Below are positions 15,996-24,105 of a stretch of 37,795 nt of DNA, piece by piece. Position numbers and translations under genes: made by a program. Position 1 is the first letter of the stretch. Every line of letters starts with the position of its first letter. This DNA is from Deltaproteobacteria bacterium (GTDB taxonomy: Bacteria; Desulfobacterota; Desulfarculia; Adiutricales; Adiutricaceae), in NCBI GenBank assembly GCA_031279155.1, contig JAITJB010000028.1, forward strand, positions 1 to 37,795. The letters run 5' to 3'. The notes beneath the pieces are model-generated. The model did not search any database and had not been told where the DNA came from. It saw nothing but the letters and a program-made list of their open reading frames with translations.

Positions 15996-17002
15996 GAGCT
16001 AGCCAAGCAGCCGCCCTGACACTCTGAGGGCGGAAACTGGCAGGGACCGCATTGGTTACGATTTTTTTGCCTTATGGGTAGGGCCAGCTCGGCAAAAAAA
16101 CCTAGGAGATCTAGTTCGCCATCAAAACTTGAGACCTTAGGGGCGCTTATATTTTTTAGCGGCCAGCAGTGCCTAACTGAGAGATCGGTTAGGATATCTA
16201 GGGAGGGCCTACAGGTTCCGCTAAAGGGGTCTGATAAGCGCCGAAGATCGCCTAGATCTTCTTGGGAAAATAGGCATGGCGGCAAACAGCAGTCTAAGCC
16301 AACGGTCAGATCGGCTTTGGTAGCCATGCGGACAAAATCAACCAGGGCTATGGTAGCTAGATCGGTACTCGTTAGGGGGTTCTGTTGGCTGCTATTTGGG
16401 GGACTATTATGGGGGTTAGTTTGATTATTCTGTTGGCTGCTATTTTGAATACTCTTTTGGCTACTTTTTTGGTCAAAATAAATATTTTTTCTATCTTCCC
16501 TAGGTCTTGAGAGATCGTAACGGATAGTCTTAATACCAAAGCGTTTGGCCCCATCTATGAGGTAATCATAGTCAAGAAAACCTGGGGCAAAGTTTTTGGA
16601 AAAAGCTAGGCGCCCGCCAAATTCCACTAAAAGGGAGATGTTTTTTTCCCTCAAAGCGTAAGCCTCGCGGGAGTACATCTTAGGCTGGTTATAATTTACA
16701 ACGATATTGTAGGTAAGTTTAGCTAAGGGTTCAGCTAAGGACGAGGGGAAGAGGGCGTTGGTGAAGAGGACCGGGCAGACGCCGCTAGACCATAAGCTAT
16801 CCAAAAAAAATAATAGCTCTGGGTGGAGGGTTGGCTCCCCTCCCAAAATGGCAAGACTTGCGGCATTGGTCTCCTTAAGCCAAGATAAAAGGCTCAAAAA
16901 ATCCGGCTTAGAAAGTAAAGTCGGGGCCAAGTTAAAATCACTGGCCACAAAGCAGTAGTCGCAATTTAAGTTGCACTTACTTGTAATAAAAAGATTGAGC
17001 AT
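15992..17002 (-). CDS. Radical SAM protein with SPASM-like Cys-rich C-terminus
   Basis: 336 residues starting MLNLFITSKC. The radical SAM cluster motif CxxxCxxC is at C10, C14 and C17, followed by LAILGGEPTLHPE (SAM-binding GGE). The C-terminal third carries DCCLPPC, GTCRP, RHCWP and CGPCQFPPSECQGGC, the Cys pattern of SPASM or twitch auxiliary Fe-S clusters. Such enzymes modify peptides or mature partner proteins. The gene overlaps the molybdopterin oxidoreductase by four bases and follows the C45 hydrolase by 30 bp, so it may act on that oxidoreductase or in the same pathway. Residues ~180-212 are a low-complexity Ser/Gln/Asn insert (see repeat 16380-16445), unusual inside this fold. The start ATG at 17002 has no strong ribosome site. 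Confidence 0.86.
   Translation of the reverse strand: MLNLFITSKCNLNCDYCFVASDFNLAPTLLSKPDFLSLLSWLKETNAASLAILGGEPTLHPELLFFLDSLWSSGVCPVLFTNALFPSSLAEPLAKLTYNIVVNYNQPKMYSREAYALREKNISLLVEFGGRLAFSKNFAPGFLDYDYLIDGAKRFGIKTIRYDLSRPREDRKNIYFDQKSSQKSIQNSSQQNNQTNPHNSPPNSSQQNPLTSTDLATIALVDFVRMATKADLTVGLDCCLPPCLFSQEDLGDLRRLSDPFSGTCRPSLDILTDLSVRHCWPLKNISAPKVSSFDGELDLLGFFAELALPIRQKNRNQCGPCQFPPSECQGGCLASS
16380..16445. repeat. 18-bp direct repeat in the radical SAM gene
   Basis: TTCTGTTGGCTGCTATTT occurs at 16380-16397 and 16428-16445, 48 bp apart and in frame. The coding strand yields NSSQQN twice, within an Asn/Gln/Ser-rich stretch. It looks like slippage expansion tolerated in a surface loop. Confidence 0.9.
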
Positions 17003-17032
17003 GAAAAGAATGTAACAGCCAAAATAAGGCTC

Positions 17033-18139
17033 TTAATCAAAGGCAATTTTTATGTATGGATTCTGACAGGGGTTACCATGACAGGCGTACATGGTTTTGT
17101 CGTTAAGATCGAGGATTACCGCTGCGATAGTCGCGCAGGCCGTAGTCTCTTTTTCGCCTTCCAAAAAATGGGCGCAGATGCAGCGGGGATGGTTGGTGTG
17201 GTCTTTGGTTAGATCCATAATGGACTTTAGATCGATTTGCCCAAAATTATTTTTTAAATACTTAGACGCCACTTCCCGGCGGACGTATGAGCCGCCGTGG
17301 CTGAGCCAATTGGGCGTCTCAAAGCGGCGCATAAAATCGGCCAGATAGTGGTTAGTGTGAGCAATAGCCCCGTCAAAGGGCAGTATGTAATACTGCCCTG
17401 CTGAGAGTTCTAAGCAAAAACCAAAGCCGTCGCTAGATGATAATTGATAGTTCATGCCGGTAGCCCGGGGGGCGAAGACGATGGCCCCGAAGGCGTCGCC
17501 CAATCTATCTTGGGCTAAGGCCTGCCGAACGATAAAGGGATAGATGACCCCGGCCCTAGCGTCGGTGGCGACAAGTTTATTGATAACTAATCCTAAGCCC
17601 CGGTTATTTAAGCCGTTTAAGCCTAGCACCCCGGCTAAAGTGTAGATAATTTCTTTCCCCGTAGGGCGATTTATCTTTAAGATAACGTTATAGCGGCTGT
17701 AAAAGGGCTCCATATCATAGGTCTGGGCCACAAAGGTCTTGCCCTCTTTGGTAGCCGCAGGCAGGATATTTAGAGTTGTACAGCCCCAAAGAGGCTTGGC
17801 CAGTAATTTAGCGCCCAAAGCCGGAGGCCTTAAGTCTTCAAACTCCAAAAAGGAATTTAAAAATAATATCTCGTCAAAATCCAAATCGGCCCCACGGGCA
17901 ATACCCTCCATTTCTTCAAATAAAATGGGGCTATAGCGCTTAAGAGCTGAGAGGTTTCGGCGGGCAAAATCCAAAAGATCCCGGCGGGTCACCCCGACCG
18001 GGATATTTTGGGCGTGGATTTCCATGGCGTTACCATAAAATTCGCGGATCTTATCCCTAAGGGCTTCCCCGTGGGCCTGTCCCAAAACCCGGCCTTGACC
18101 AGATAAGTTTAAGATGGGTATGGTCGTTAAATTTTCCAT
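17033..18139 (-). CDS. C45-family Ntn hydrolase/acyltransferase (AAT-like)
   Basis: 368 residues resembling the acyl-CoA:isopenicillin N/6-aminopenicillanate acyltransferase family, Ntn hydrolases that self-cleave before a nucleophilic Cys. The opening GQGRVLGQAHGEALRDKI is typical. The WGCTTLNILP block gives C120 as nucleophile, with cleavage expected at G119/C120. LAGVLGLNGLNNRGLGLVINK, IAHTNHYL and KDHTNHPRCICAH are further family marks. In bacteria such enzymes often hydrolyse or transfer N-acyl groups on amines or amino acids, and beta-lactam synthesis is not implied. It sits between a glutamine-synthetase-like ligase and a radical SAM protein, which suggests amide-bond hydrolysis in a pathway for an imported amine or amide. 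No signal peptide, so cytoplasmic. Confidence 0.88.
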   Translation of the reverse strand: MENLTTIPILNLSGQGRVLGQAHGEALRDKIREFYGNAMEIHAQNIPVGVTRRDLLDFARRNLSALKRYSPILFEEMEGIARGADLDFDEILFLNSFLEFEDLRPPALGAKLLAKPLWGCTTLNILPAATKEGKTFVAQTYDMEPFYSRYNVILKINRPTGKEIIYTLAGVLGLNGLNNRGLGLVINKLVATDARAGVIYPFIVRQALAQDRLGDAFGAIVFAPRATGMNYQLSSSDGFGFCLELSAGQYYILPFDGAIAHTNHYLADFMRRFETPNWLSHGGSYVRREVASKYLKNNFGQIDLKSIMDLTKDHTNHPRCICAHFLEGEKETTACATIAAVILDLNDKTMYACHGNPCQNPYIKIAFD

Positions 18140-18181
18140 TAGTAACTGCCTATAGTCTAAGGGCGCCTTCTAAAAAAAAAG

Positions 18182-19627
18182 CTAAAGGATTTCTAAAAAT
18201 TCCTCTCGCTCCCACTCTGAGATAAAAGTCTTAAATTCCGGCGTGCCATAGGAGGGACAGTTTTCCTTGGCCGTTTTAATGTCCCAATTTTTCATGGCCT
18301 CCACCACCTTTACGAGCTCTGGGCCATAAGCCTCTTTAAGATCGCTATCTTGTTGAAAGGCTAAGAGAGAATCTTCAAGAGAGTCCGGAAGCAGCGGTAT
18401 AGAAGGATCGGCCCAGACATCGTGGAGGGCCGGCGGCGGGCAAGCCATAACGTCTTTAATGCCTAAATAGCCGGCGGCTAAAGTTGAGAGGGCGGAGAGA
18501 TAAGGGTTAGCCGGGGCGCAGGCCAGGCGGTTTTCTAGGTGCGTACTCTGGCCTCGGGTGCTTTTGATGCGGAAGCCCACCGAACGGTTCTCAAAGCCCC
18601 AAGTGGCCGTGGTCGGGGCGCAGACCCCGGGCCGATAGCGTTTGTAGCAGTTGACCGTTGGGGCCGTAAAAACGGTATTGGCCGGCGCGTGCTCAATGAT
18701 GCCGGCTAAAAAATGCTTGAGCAGATCTGACAAGCCGTCTTCTTGGCTATTATCTAAAAAGGCGTTCTGGCCAGTTCGGCGGTCGATTAAGGATATGTGG
18801 ATGTGGGCTCCGGAGGCGCAGCGATCGATATAAGGCTTGGTCATAAAGGAGGCCACATAGCCGTATTGGCGGGAAATTTCCTTAATGGCGTACTTAAAGC
18901 ACTGGGCCTCGTCAACGGCGGCTAAACCATCTCGGCAGTCAAGGTTGAGCTCCTGTTGACCAGGACCTTGTTCGGAATTTTGCGTAATAATTCTAAAACC
19001 CGCCGCTTGAAGCGTATCCATCATACCATAAAGATAGTCAATGTCGAAATTATTATATAAGGTCAGGAAGATAGGCTGGGAGCCGTAGGCTGGTTCTAAA
19101 GTTCCCTCTTTGAAGAGATAAAATTCAAACTCAAAGCCGAAACGGACGATATAGCCGAGATCATAGTATTTCTTTAAGTATTTTTTTAATAATATCCTCG
19201 GCGTGGCCATGAGCGGCCGGCCATCGTACCAGTGGGGATCGACGATGATCCTGGCCGTATTGGGAACCCAGGGTAGGACCATAAAGGTCGATAAATCCGG
19301 GATAGTCCGAGCGTCGCCGTAGGTGACCTCTTCGCCATAACCCGTGCCCGGGGCGCATCTGGTCTGGACGTCGCAGGTGAGGATGCCGCCATAAAAGTTT
19401 AAGCCGTGCTCTAAGTAGTGCTTAAAATAATTTATGGGGACATTTTTGCTGCGGGGAATGCCATAAAGGTCGTACTGCTCGAAGCGGACATACTTGATGT
19501 CGTGCTCTTTAATTTTGTGGTCAATGTCTAAAAGAAGATTGTTGCCGTAAACGTTGTTTTTGGCCTTGGCCATGGCCTCTTTCGGCGTTAGGCTCTCTTG
19601 AGGATCGATATCAGTCAAATAGGTCAT
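18182..19627 (-). CDS. Glutamine-synthetase-like gamma-glutamyl ligase
   Basis: 481 residues of the GS type I superfamily. Metal and ATP motifs are FGFEFEFYLF, NSEQGPGQQELNLD and SGAHIHISL, with NCYKRYRPG and NRSVGFRIKS for the substrate/ATP loop. The adenylylation-loop NLYDLP is replaced by CPPPALHDVWADP, so classic GlnE control is not expected. Enzymes with this pattern include PuuA, IpuC and GlnA-like gamma-glutamylamine synthetases, which join glutamate to polyamines or other amines. AAGGAG lies nine bases before the ATG at 19627. The gene lies directly downstream of the ABC transporter genes. A role in tagging an imported amine with glutamate is the natural reading. It is less likely the cell's main nitrogen-assimilating GS, because of this context. 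Confidence 0.87.
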   Translation of the reverse strand: MTYLTDIDPQESLTPKEAMAKAKNNVYGNNLLLDIDHKIKEHDIKYVRFEQYDLYGIPRSKNVPINYFKHYLEHGLNFYGGILTCDVQTRCAPGTGYGEEVTYGDARTIPDLSTFMVLPWVPNTARIIVDPHWYDGRPLMATPRILLKKYLKKYYDLGYIVRFGFEFEFYLFKEGTLEPAYGSQPIFLTLYNNFDIDYLYGMMDTLQAAGFRIITQNSEQGPGQQELNLDCRDGLAAVDEAQCFKYAIKEISRQYGYVASFMTKPYIDRCASGAHIHISLIDRRTGQNAFLDNSQEDGLSDLLKHFLAGIIEHAPANTVFTAPTVNCYKRYRPGVCAPTTATWGFENRSVGFRIKSTRGQSTHLENRLACAPANPYLSALSTLAAGYLGIKDVMACPPPALHDVWADPSIPLLPDSLEDSLLAFQQDSDLKEAYGPELVKVVEAMKNWDIKTAKENCPSYGTPEFKTFISEWEREEFLEIL

Positions 19628-19688
19628 GTTGGCTAGCTCCTTGAAAAGAAAAAGAGAACAATAAAGCTTAAACTCTCGATAAAAAAAC

Positions 19689-20846
19689 TTAGGCCGCGAT
19701 ATTTAGACCGGCGATATCAAAGGCGCTGAGGCCAGTTGGATCTTTAATCTTAAAGTCCACCACAAGGCCAATAGAAATTTGATCCAAAACCGTGGCCGGA
19801 GCTAGCATGGTGACTAGTTCCCTACCTATGCCCACGGTTACCGAAAGCGTGCGGCCCAAGGACTCGATGTCTATGATGGGTCCTTGGGCTAAAATATCCG
19901 GATAGAGAGGATTTTGGGGATTATTTGGTTTTTCATTGGGTGATTTATCGATTGTTGTTGGCCCGTTAGGTAGAATGAGACTTACGTTTTCCGGCCTTAA
20001 GCCAATGGTAAACTTAGCCAAGTTACGTTGGGCTAAGACTTCGGATAGATGAGCCGGGCAGGGTAATTGTTGGCCCAAAAGGGAAATGCGTCCATTTGAG
20101 TAACCAGATCTTAGAAGATTAATCTGAGGGGAGCCGACAAAGAGAGCGGTATGGGTGTTGACGGGCCTATCGTAGATATCCGATTGGTCACCGGTTTGGA
20201 CGACCTTACCCTCGTTTAGAACGATAATGGTATCGGCCACGGCTAAGGCTTCGGTAAAGTCCGGGGTTGCCATGAGGAAAGAGTGGCCCTCTTCTCTTTG
20301 AAGGCGCTTTAATTCCGCGCGGATAACGTAGCGAAGCGGGGCGTCTAAGCTACTTAAGGGTTCATCGAGTAAAAAGAACCTTGGTTCCCTAACCAGGGCC
20401 CGGCCCAGGGCAAGTCTTTGCTTTTCGCCGCCAGACATGGTTTTGGGTAACCTATCTAAGACTAAGCTCAGGTTTAGTTTTTCGGCTATCTCAAAAACGC
20501 GGGAGCGTATTTGCTCAAAGGGGACTTTACGCTGGATGAGGGGGCTGGCCAGGTTTTGGAAGCCATTTTTGTTGGGGTATAGAGCGAGATTGTCGAAGAT
20601 CATGGCCAGGTTTCGGTCTTTGGGGGCAAGCTTTGAGATTTCGGTATCGCCCAAGAAGATCTCCCCCCTTAACTGCGGCTCTAAGCCGGCTAATAGTCTT
20701 AGAGTTGTCGTCTTCCCGGCCCCGCCAGGCCCTAAAATAACGGTAAAGCCGGCCTTAGGCGCCTTAAAGGAAACATTATCTAAGGCTTTTTTGGGCCCGT
20801 AGTTTTTACTAAGCCCGCTAGCTGTTAAACCCAAAAATGGCTCCAT
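19689..20846 (-). CDS. ABC transporter ATP-binding protein (MalK-type), second copy
   Basis: 385 residues. Walker A GPGGAGKTTT, signature MSGGEKQRLALGRAL and Walker B FFLLDEPLSSLDAP are all in place. The C-terminal half is a TOBE-like regulatory domain (FTIGLRPENVSLIL). I use ATG 20846, 13 bp after the stop of the other ATPase, with AAGGG upstream. A TTG at 20876 would overlap that gene. It pairs with the ATPase at 20860-21951 as a heterodimer candidate, as in the Rhizobium-type glycerol transporter with two MalK-like subunits. It belongs to the carbohydrate-uptake (CUT1) or polyamine branch; substrate unknown. Confidence 0.92.
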   Translation of the reverse strand: MEPFLGLTASGLSKNYGPKKALDNVSFKAPKAGFTVILGPGGAGKTTTLRLLAGLEPQLRGEIFLGDTEISKLAPKDRNLAMIFDNLALYPNKNGFQNLASPLIQRKVPFEQIRSRVFEIAEKLNLSLVLDRLPKTMSGGEKQRLALGRALVREPRFFLLDEPLSSLDAPLRYVIRAELKRLQREEGHSFLMATPDFTEALAVADTIIVLNEGKVVQTGDQSDIYDRPVNTHTALFVGSPQINLLRSGYSNGRISLLGQQLPCPAHLSEVLAQRNLAKFTIGLRPENVSLILPNGPTTIDKSPNEKPNNPQNPLYPDILAQGPIIDIESLGRTLSVTVGIGRELVTMLAPATVLDQISIGLVVDFKIKDPTGLSAFDIAGLNIAA

Positions 20847-20859
20847 GGTTGGTTTTCCC

Positions 20860-21951
20860 TTAGCTTTCGGCCTCAATCAGGCGGCCTAGACGGTTAAAGA
20901 TAAATAATTTTAAGGGATCAATAGTAAGTCCCGCTGCTTGGCCCCACTTGGGTATGGCGCCGGCGGCTAAGGCCTTTAATTCCAGTTCCCCATCTTTAAC
21001 CGTGATAACGTTATCAAAACCTCGGTACTCAATAGCTGAGATCTGCCCCAAAAGTAAGGGATCGCTTTGGTCGGTAAGCTTTAGATCTTCTGGCCTTAAG
21101 CCTAGATAGTAAAAATTTTGATCGCCAAATTTAACGTTTGGCGGAAGCGATTTATAAGGCAAACGTAAATTAGTTCCCTTATGCCTAAAGGCTAAAAAGC
21201 CCTCGCGCTCGTGGAAGAAGCCGCCTAAGAGGTTCATGGGCGGGGAGCCCAAAAACTGAGCCACCTCGATGACTTTAGGTCTTTCGATGATGATGGAGGT
21301 TTTCTCAACCTCAATTAAGCGGCCAAAATTCATGATGGCTAAGCGGTCAGCTAGAGATAAGGCCTCCACCTGGTCATGGGTGACGTATATGATGGTTAGT
21401 CCCAGCTCCTGCCTGAGGCGCCTGAGTTCTTGGCGCATGGCCAGGCGGGCTTCGGGCTCTAAGTTGGAAAGTGGTTCGTCTAATAAAAGGATAGAGGGCT
21501 TGGTGACTAAGGTCCGGCCAATGGCCACCCTTTGAAGCTCAGATCCGCTTAGGTTTCGGGCTTTAACTTCAAGTTTCGAGGTTAGCCCTAAAAAATCAGC
21601 TGTCTCGGCCACTTCGCTAGCCACAATTTTTGGCGGGGTCTTTTTTACTTCCAGACCAAAAGCTAGGTTCTTTCTAACCGTCATGGAAGTAAAGACAGCG
21701 TAATCTTGGAAGACCAAACCAATGCCGCGTTTTTCGATGGGAACGTTAACAACCGAGCGCCCATCAATTAAGATGTCGCCGCTAGTGGGTTTTTCCAGAC
21801 CAACTATCATATTTAGGGTGCTGGTCTTGCCGCAGCCCGAAGGGCCCAAGAGGGCCATGGTCTCGCCCTTTTCGATGAAAAGGTTGACGTGGTCGACCGC
21901 CGCCTGATTTGAGCCCGGGTATTCCTTGGTAAGGTCGAGTAGTTCAATCAT
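20860..21951 (-). CDS. ABC transporter ATP-binding protein (MalK-type), first copy
   Basis: 363 residues with Walker A GPSGCGKTST, Walker B ILLLDEPLSNLEPE, the H-loop YVTHDQVEALSLADR and a C-terminal TOBE domain. The ABC signature reads LSGSELQRVAIGRTL, with Ser-Glu where LSGGQ has Gly-Gln. Its partner has SGGEKQ, so the two sites of a heterodimer may not be equal. The ATG at 21951 overlaps the permease stop as ATGA. The two ATPases in one operon are distinct paralogues, not a duplicate. Confidence 0.93.
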   Translation of the reverse strand: MIELLDLTKEYPGSNQAAVDHVNLFIEKGETMALLGPSGCGKTSTLNMIVGLEKPTSGDILIDGRSVVNVPIEKRGIGLVFQDYAVFTSMTVRKNLAFGLEVKKTPPKIVASEVAETADFLGLTSKLEVKARNLSGSELQRVAIGRTLVTKPSILLLDEPLSNLEPEARLAMRQELRRLRQELGLTIIYVTHDQVEALSLADRLAIMNFGRLIEVEKTSIIIERPKVIEVAQFLGSPPMNLLGGFFHEREGFLAFRHKGTNLRLPYKSLPPNVKFGDQNFYYLGLRPEDLKLTDQSDPLLLGQISAIEYRGFDNVITVKDGELELKALAAGAIPKWGQAAGLTIDPLKLFIFNRLGRLIEAES

Positions 21952-22808
21952 TTCTTGATGGCTCCGAAAGTAAGACCTCTGGCTAGGTGGCCCTGGATAA
22001 AATAGCCGCCTATGATTAAGGGAACCATGGCTAAGACGGCTAAGGCGGCCTGGACGCCGTAGAGGGTTCCGGCGGTAGCCGTTACGTATTTGGCCAGTTG
22101 GACCGGGATGGTGGCAATCTTAGTGTTAGATAAAACCTGGGCGAACATGTACTCCGACCAATTGAGGATAAAAACGAGCATGGTCGTAGAAAATAAGCCG
22201 CCCTTAATTAAGGGCAAAGTTATCGTCAGATGGGCGGCTAGCCGGGATTTACCGTCCAGCATGGCCGCTTCTTCCATCTCGCGGGGCAGATCGTCTACAA
22301 AGCTTTTGAGCATCCAGGTGGAAAAGGGCAGAGTTACGGCCGTATAAATGGCCACCAAGCCCGGGTAGGTATCCATCAGGTTAGTCATGGAAAAGATGAT
22401 GACAAAGGGGACGGCAATGGCCGCTGGCGGAAACATTCGGCCTGATAAGATGATTAACGGCGTGGCCCAATTGGTTCGGCTATAGCGCGATAGCCCGATG
22501 GCCGATATGAGGCCTAAGGCCACAGCTAAAAAGGTCGAGGACAAGGAGGCCATGATAGAACCCAAAACGGCTCGGGTAGCCGACTGGCTCACGCCGCCGA
22601 CCCCGTGAGCCCTAATGGCGTCGGGATCAAAGAGGGTTTGAAAGTTTATTAGCGTCGGCTCGCTTGGAATCCAAATAGCCGGGGAAGCGTTCCAATCAAT
22701 GGGCGGCTTTATAGCCGTCATGACCAACCAAAAGATCGGGAAGAGCACGACGATTAAGGCTAAAACCAACACCGGGATCTGCCATGGGCTAAGCGGTCGA
22801 TTGAGCAT
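21948..22808 (-). CDS. ABC transporter permease (MalG-like)
   Basis: 286 residues, about six membrane segments, with the first at residues 10-33. The EAA loop that contacts the ATPase is EEAAMLDGKSRLAAHLTITLPL near 190-210. An ATG at 22808 follows the other permease by 2 bp, and the stop overlaps the ATPase start (ATGA). This is the MalG-type half of a CUT1-like importer, built with the permease upstream and the Tat-exported binding protein. Confidence 0.93.
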   Translation of the reverse strand: MLNRPLSPWQIPVLVLALIVVLFPIFWLVMTAIKPPIDWNASPAIWIPSEPTLINFQTLFDPDAIRAHGVGGVSQSATRAVLGSIMASLSSTFLAVALGLISAIGLSRYSRTNWATPLIILSGRMFPPAAIAVPFVIIFSMTNLMDTYPGLVAIYTAVTLPFSTWMLKSFVDDLPREMEEAAMLDGKSRLAAHLTITLPLIKGGLFSTTMLVFILNWSEYMFAQVLSNTKIATIPVQLAKYVTATAGTLYGVQAALAVLAMVPLIIGGYFIQGHLARGLTFGAIKK

Positions 22809-22810
22809 GG

Positions 22811-24010
22811 TTATGACCTGTTTTCCAAAAGCTGGTCCCTAACGGGGATCATCAAAAGATGGACCATAAGTATTGAGCAGGCCAGAACCAAGAAGGCCGC
22901 CGCCGCCCCATAGGCCAATTGGAAGTCATTGAAGGCCAGTTTATAGATGTATAGGCTGATGGTTTCAGTGGCCGTTCCCGGGCCGCCTCGGGTTAAAAGA
23001 AAGACCTCATCGAAGATTTTGATGATCTCCATGGCCCGGATGACAAAGGCCACGATGATGACAGGCCTGAGCATGGGGAAGACGACCTTCCAGAAAACTT
23101 GCCTAGGCGTCGCCCCCAAGATGACGGCGGCCCGGATGGGGTTTTCCGGCACAGAGTTTAAGCCCGAAAGTAAAATTAAAAAAAATAAAGGCGTCCAATG
23201 CCAGACTTCCGTGATGATGACGGCCAAAAAGGCCAAGTTGGAATTTCGGAACCACTCCACCCCGCCTAGGCCCACTAAGGCCAGCATCTGGTTAATGGGG
23301 CCGTTGGACTGAAAGAGCATCCAAAAGGTGTAGCCAACCACGACCGGTAAGACCATCATGGGCGTTAAAAAGGCCGAAAAGAGAAATTTTTGGCCTCTAA
23401 AAGTCCTTAAAAACAGAGTGGCTAAGGCTAAGCCAAAGACAAATTCCAAAGACAGGCAGACCACGGCCAGTAAAGCTGTCCGGCCCACAGCCTGGAGGAA
23501 GCGGTTGTCAAAAATTAAAAGCTCCTGGTAATTTTCTAAGCCCACAAAGCTAGCGTCCCTGAGGCTACTTCTGGTCGGCGACCAGTCAGTAAAGCTCATG
23601 TAGAGAGCCACCACCAAGGGTAAGACCAAAACCACCAGCGAGACTACTTGACCGGGGATAGTAAAGATCCGGCCCTGGTTTTTGGCCTTTTTGCCATTGG
23701 GCTTAAAGGACGCGACAGAAGGGGAAGCTTGATTTTGAGCCTCGCTAGAAGCATCAGAAGCATCAGAGCCAATAGAAGCATTTAAAGGCTCAGCTTCATT
23801 AGTAGGGGCCTTATGAATAGTGGGTTCAATGGGGGCGTTAAGCACGTTGCTCTCAAAGCTTTCAGGGCATTCAATGCTCTCAGGGCTCTCAGGGGTCTCA
23901 GAGCTCTTAGGGCTCTTAGGGCTTTCAGGGCTCTCAATGCTCTCAAGGCTAGAGGCGTTAGCCTCATTTTCTTCCGGGGCCGGGAGCTTATCCAAAATTG
24001 AAGTGGCCAC
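22811..24010 (-). CDS. ABC transporter permease (MalF-like) with repeat-rich N-terminus
   Basis: 399 residues. The C-terminal ~290 form a normal binding-protein-dependent permease starting at IFTIPGQVVSLVVLVLPLVVALYM, with the EAA-type loop RAAVILGATPRQVFWKVVFPML. The first ~110 residues are an added cytoplasmic extension, mostly Glu/Ser/Pro/Ala. It contains eleven three-residue repeats of the ES(P/I) type, coded by a 9-bp tandem repeat (23851-23949). The start is GTG 24010, directly after an in-frame TAA, with AAGGA upstream. Such a tail is not usual for the family and may be a flexible, acidic, slippage-prone segment. Downstream gene order is permease, ATPase, ATPase. Confidence 0.92.
   Translation of the reverse strand: MATSILDKLPAPEENEANASSLESIESPESPKSPKSSETPESPESIECPESFESNVLNAPIEPTIHKAPTNEAEPLNASIGSDASDASSEAQNQASPSVASFKPNGKKAKNQGRIFTIPGQVVSLVVLVLPLVVALYMSFTDWSPTRSSLRDASFVGLENYQELLIFDNRFLQAVGRTALLAVVCLSLEFVFGLALATLFLRTFRGQKFLFSAFLTPMMVLPVVVGYTFWMLFQSNGPINQMLALVGLGGVEWFRNSNLAFLAVIITEVWHWTPLFFLILLSGLNSVPENPIRAAVILGATPRQVFWKVVFPMLRPVIIVAFVIRAMEIIKIFDEVFLLTRGGPGTATETISLYIYKLAFNDFQLAYGAAAAFLVLACSILMVHLLMIPVRDQLLENRS
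23851..23949. repeat. In-frame 9-bp tandem repeat, 11 units
   Basis: Eleven degenerate 9-mers (plus-strand form TCTCAGGGC) run without interruption through 23851-23949. Because the unit is three codons, loss or gain changes the permease's N-terminal ES-rich tail by three residues and never breaks the frame. This is a variable-number candidate. Confidence 0.93.
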
Positions 24011-24044
24011 TTAAGTCTTTTCCTTACAATTAGGGTCATCAGGT

Positions 24045-24073
24045 CCCCGGGCGGAGCCTAGCTCGGCCCGGGG
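24045..24073. other. Intercistronic hairpin after the binding-protein gene
   Basis: CCCCGGGC (24045-24052) and GCCCGGGG (24066-24073) with inner GAGC/GCTC give a 12-bp stem with one mismatch. It lies in the 95-bp gap between the binding protein and the permease, with no T tract on the transcript side. Such hairpins protect upstream mRNA and let the binding protein exceed the membrane parts, as in malE-malF. Confidence 0.7.
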
Positions 24074-24105
24074 CTATAAGGCTTGGGGATAAATTGAGGC
24101 GTATC

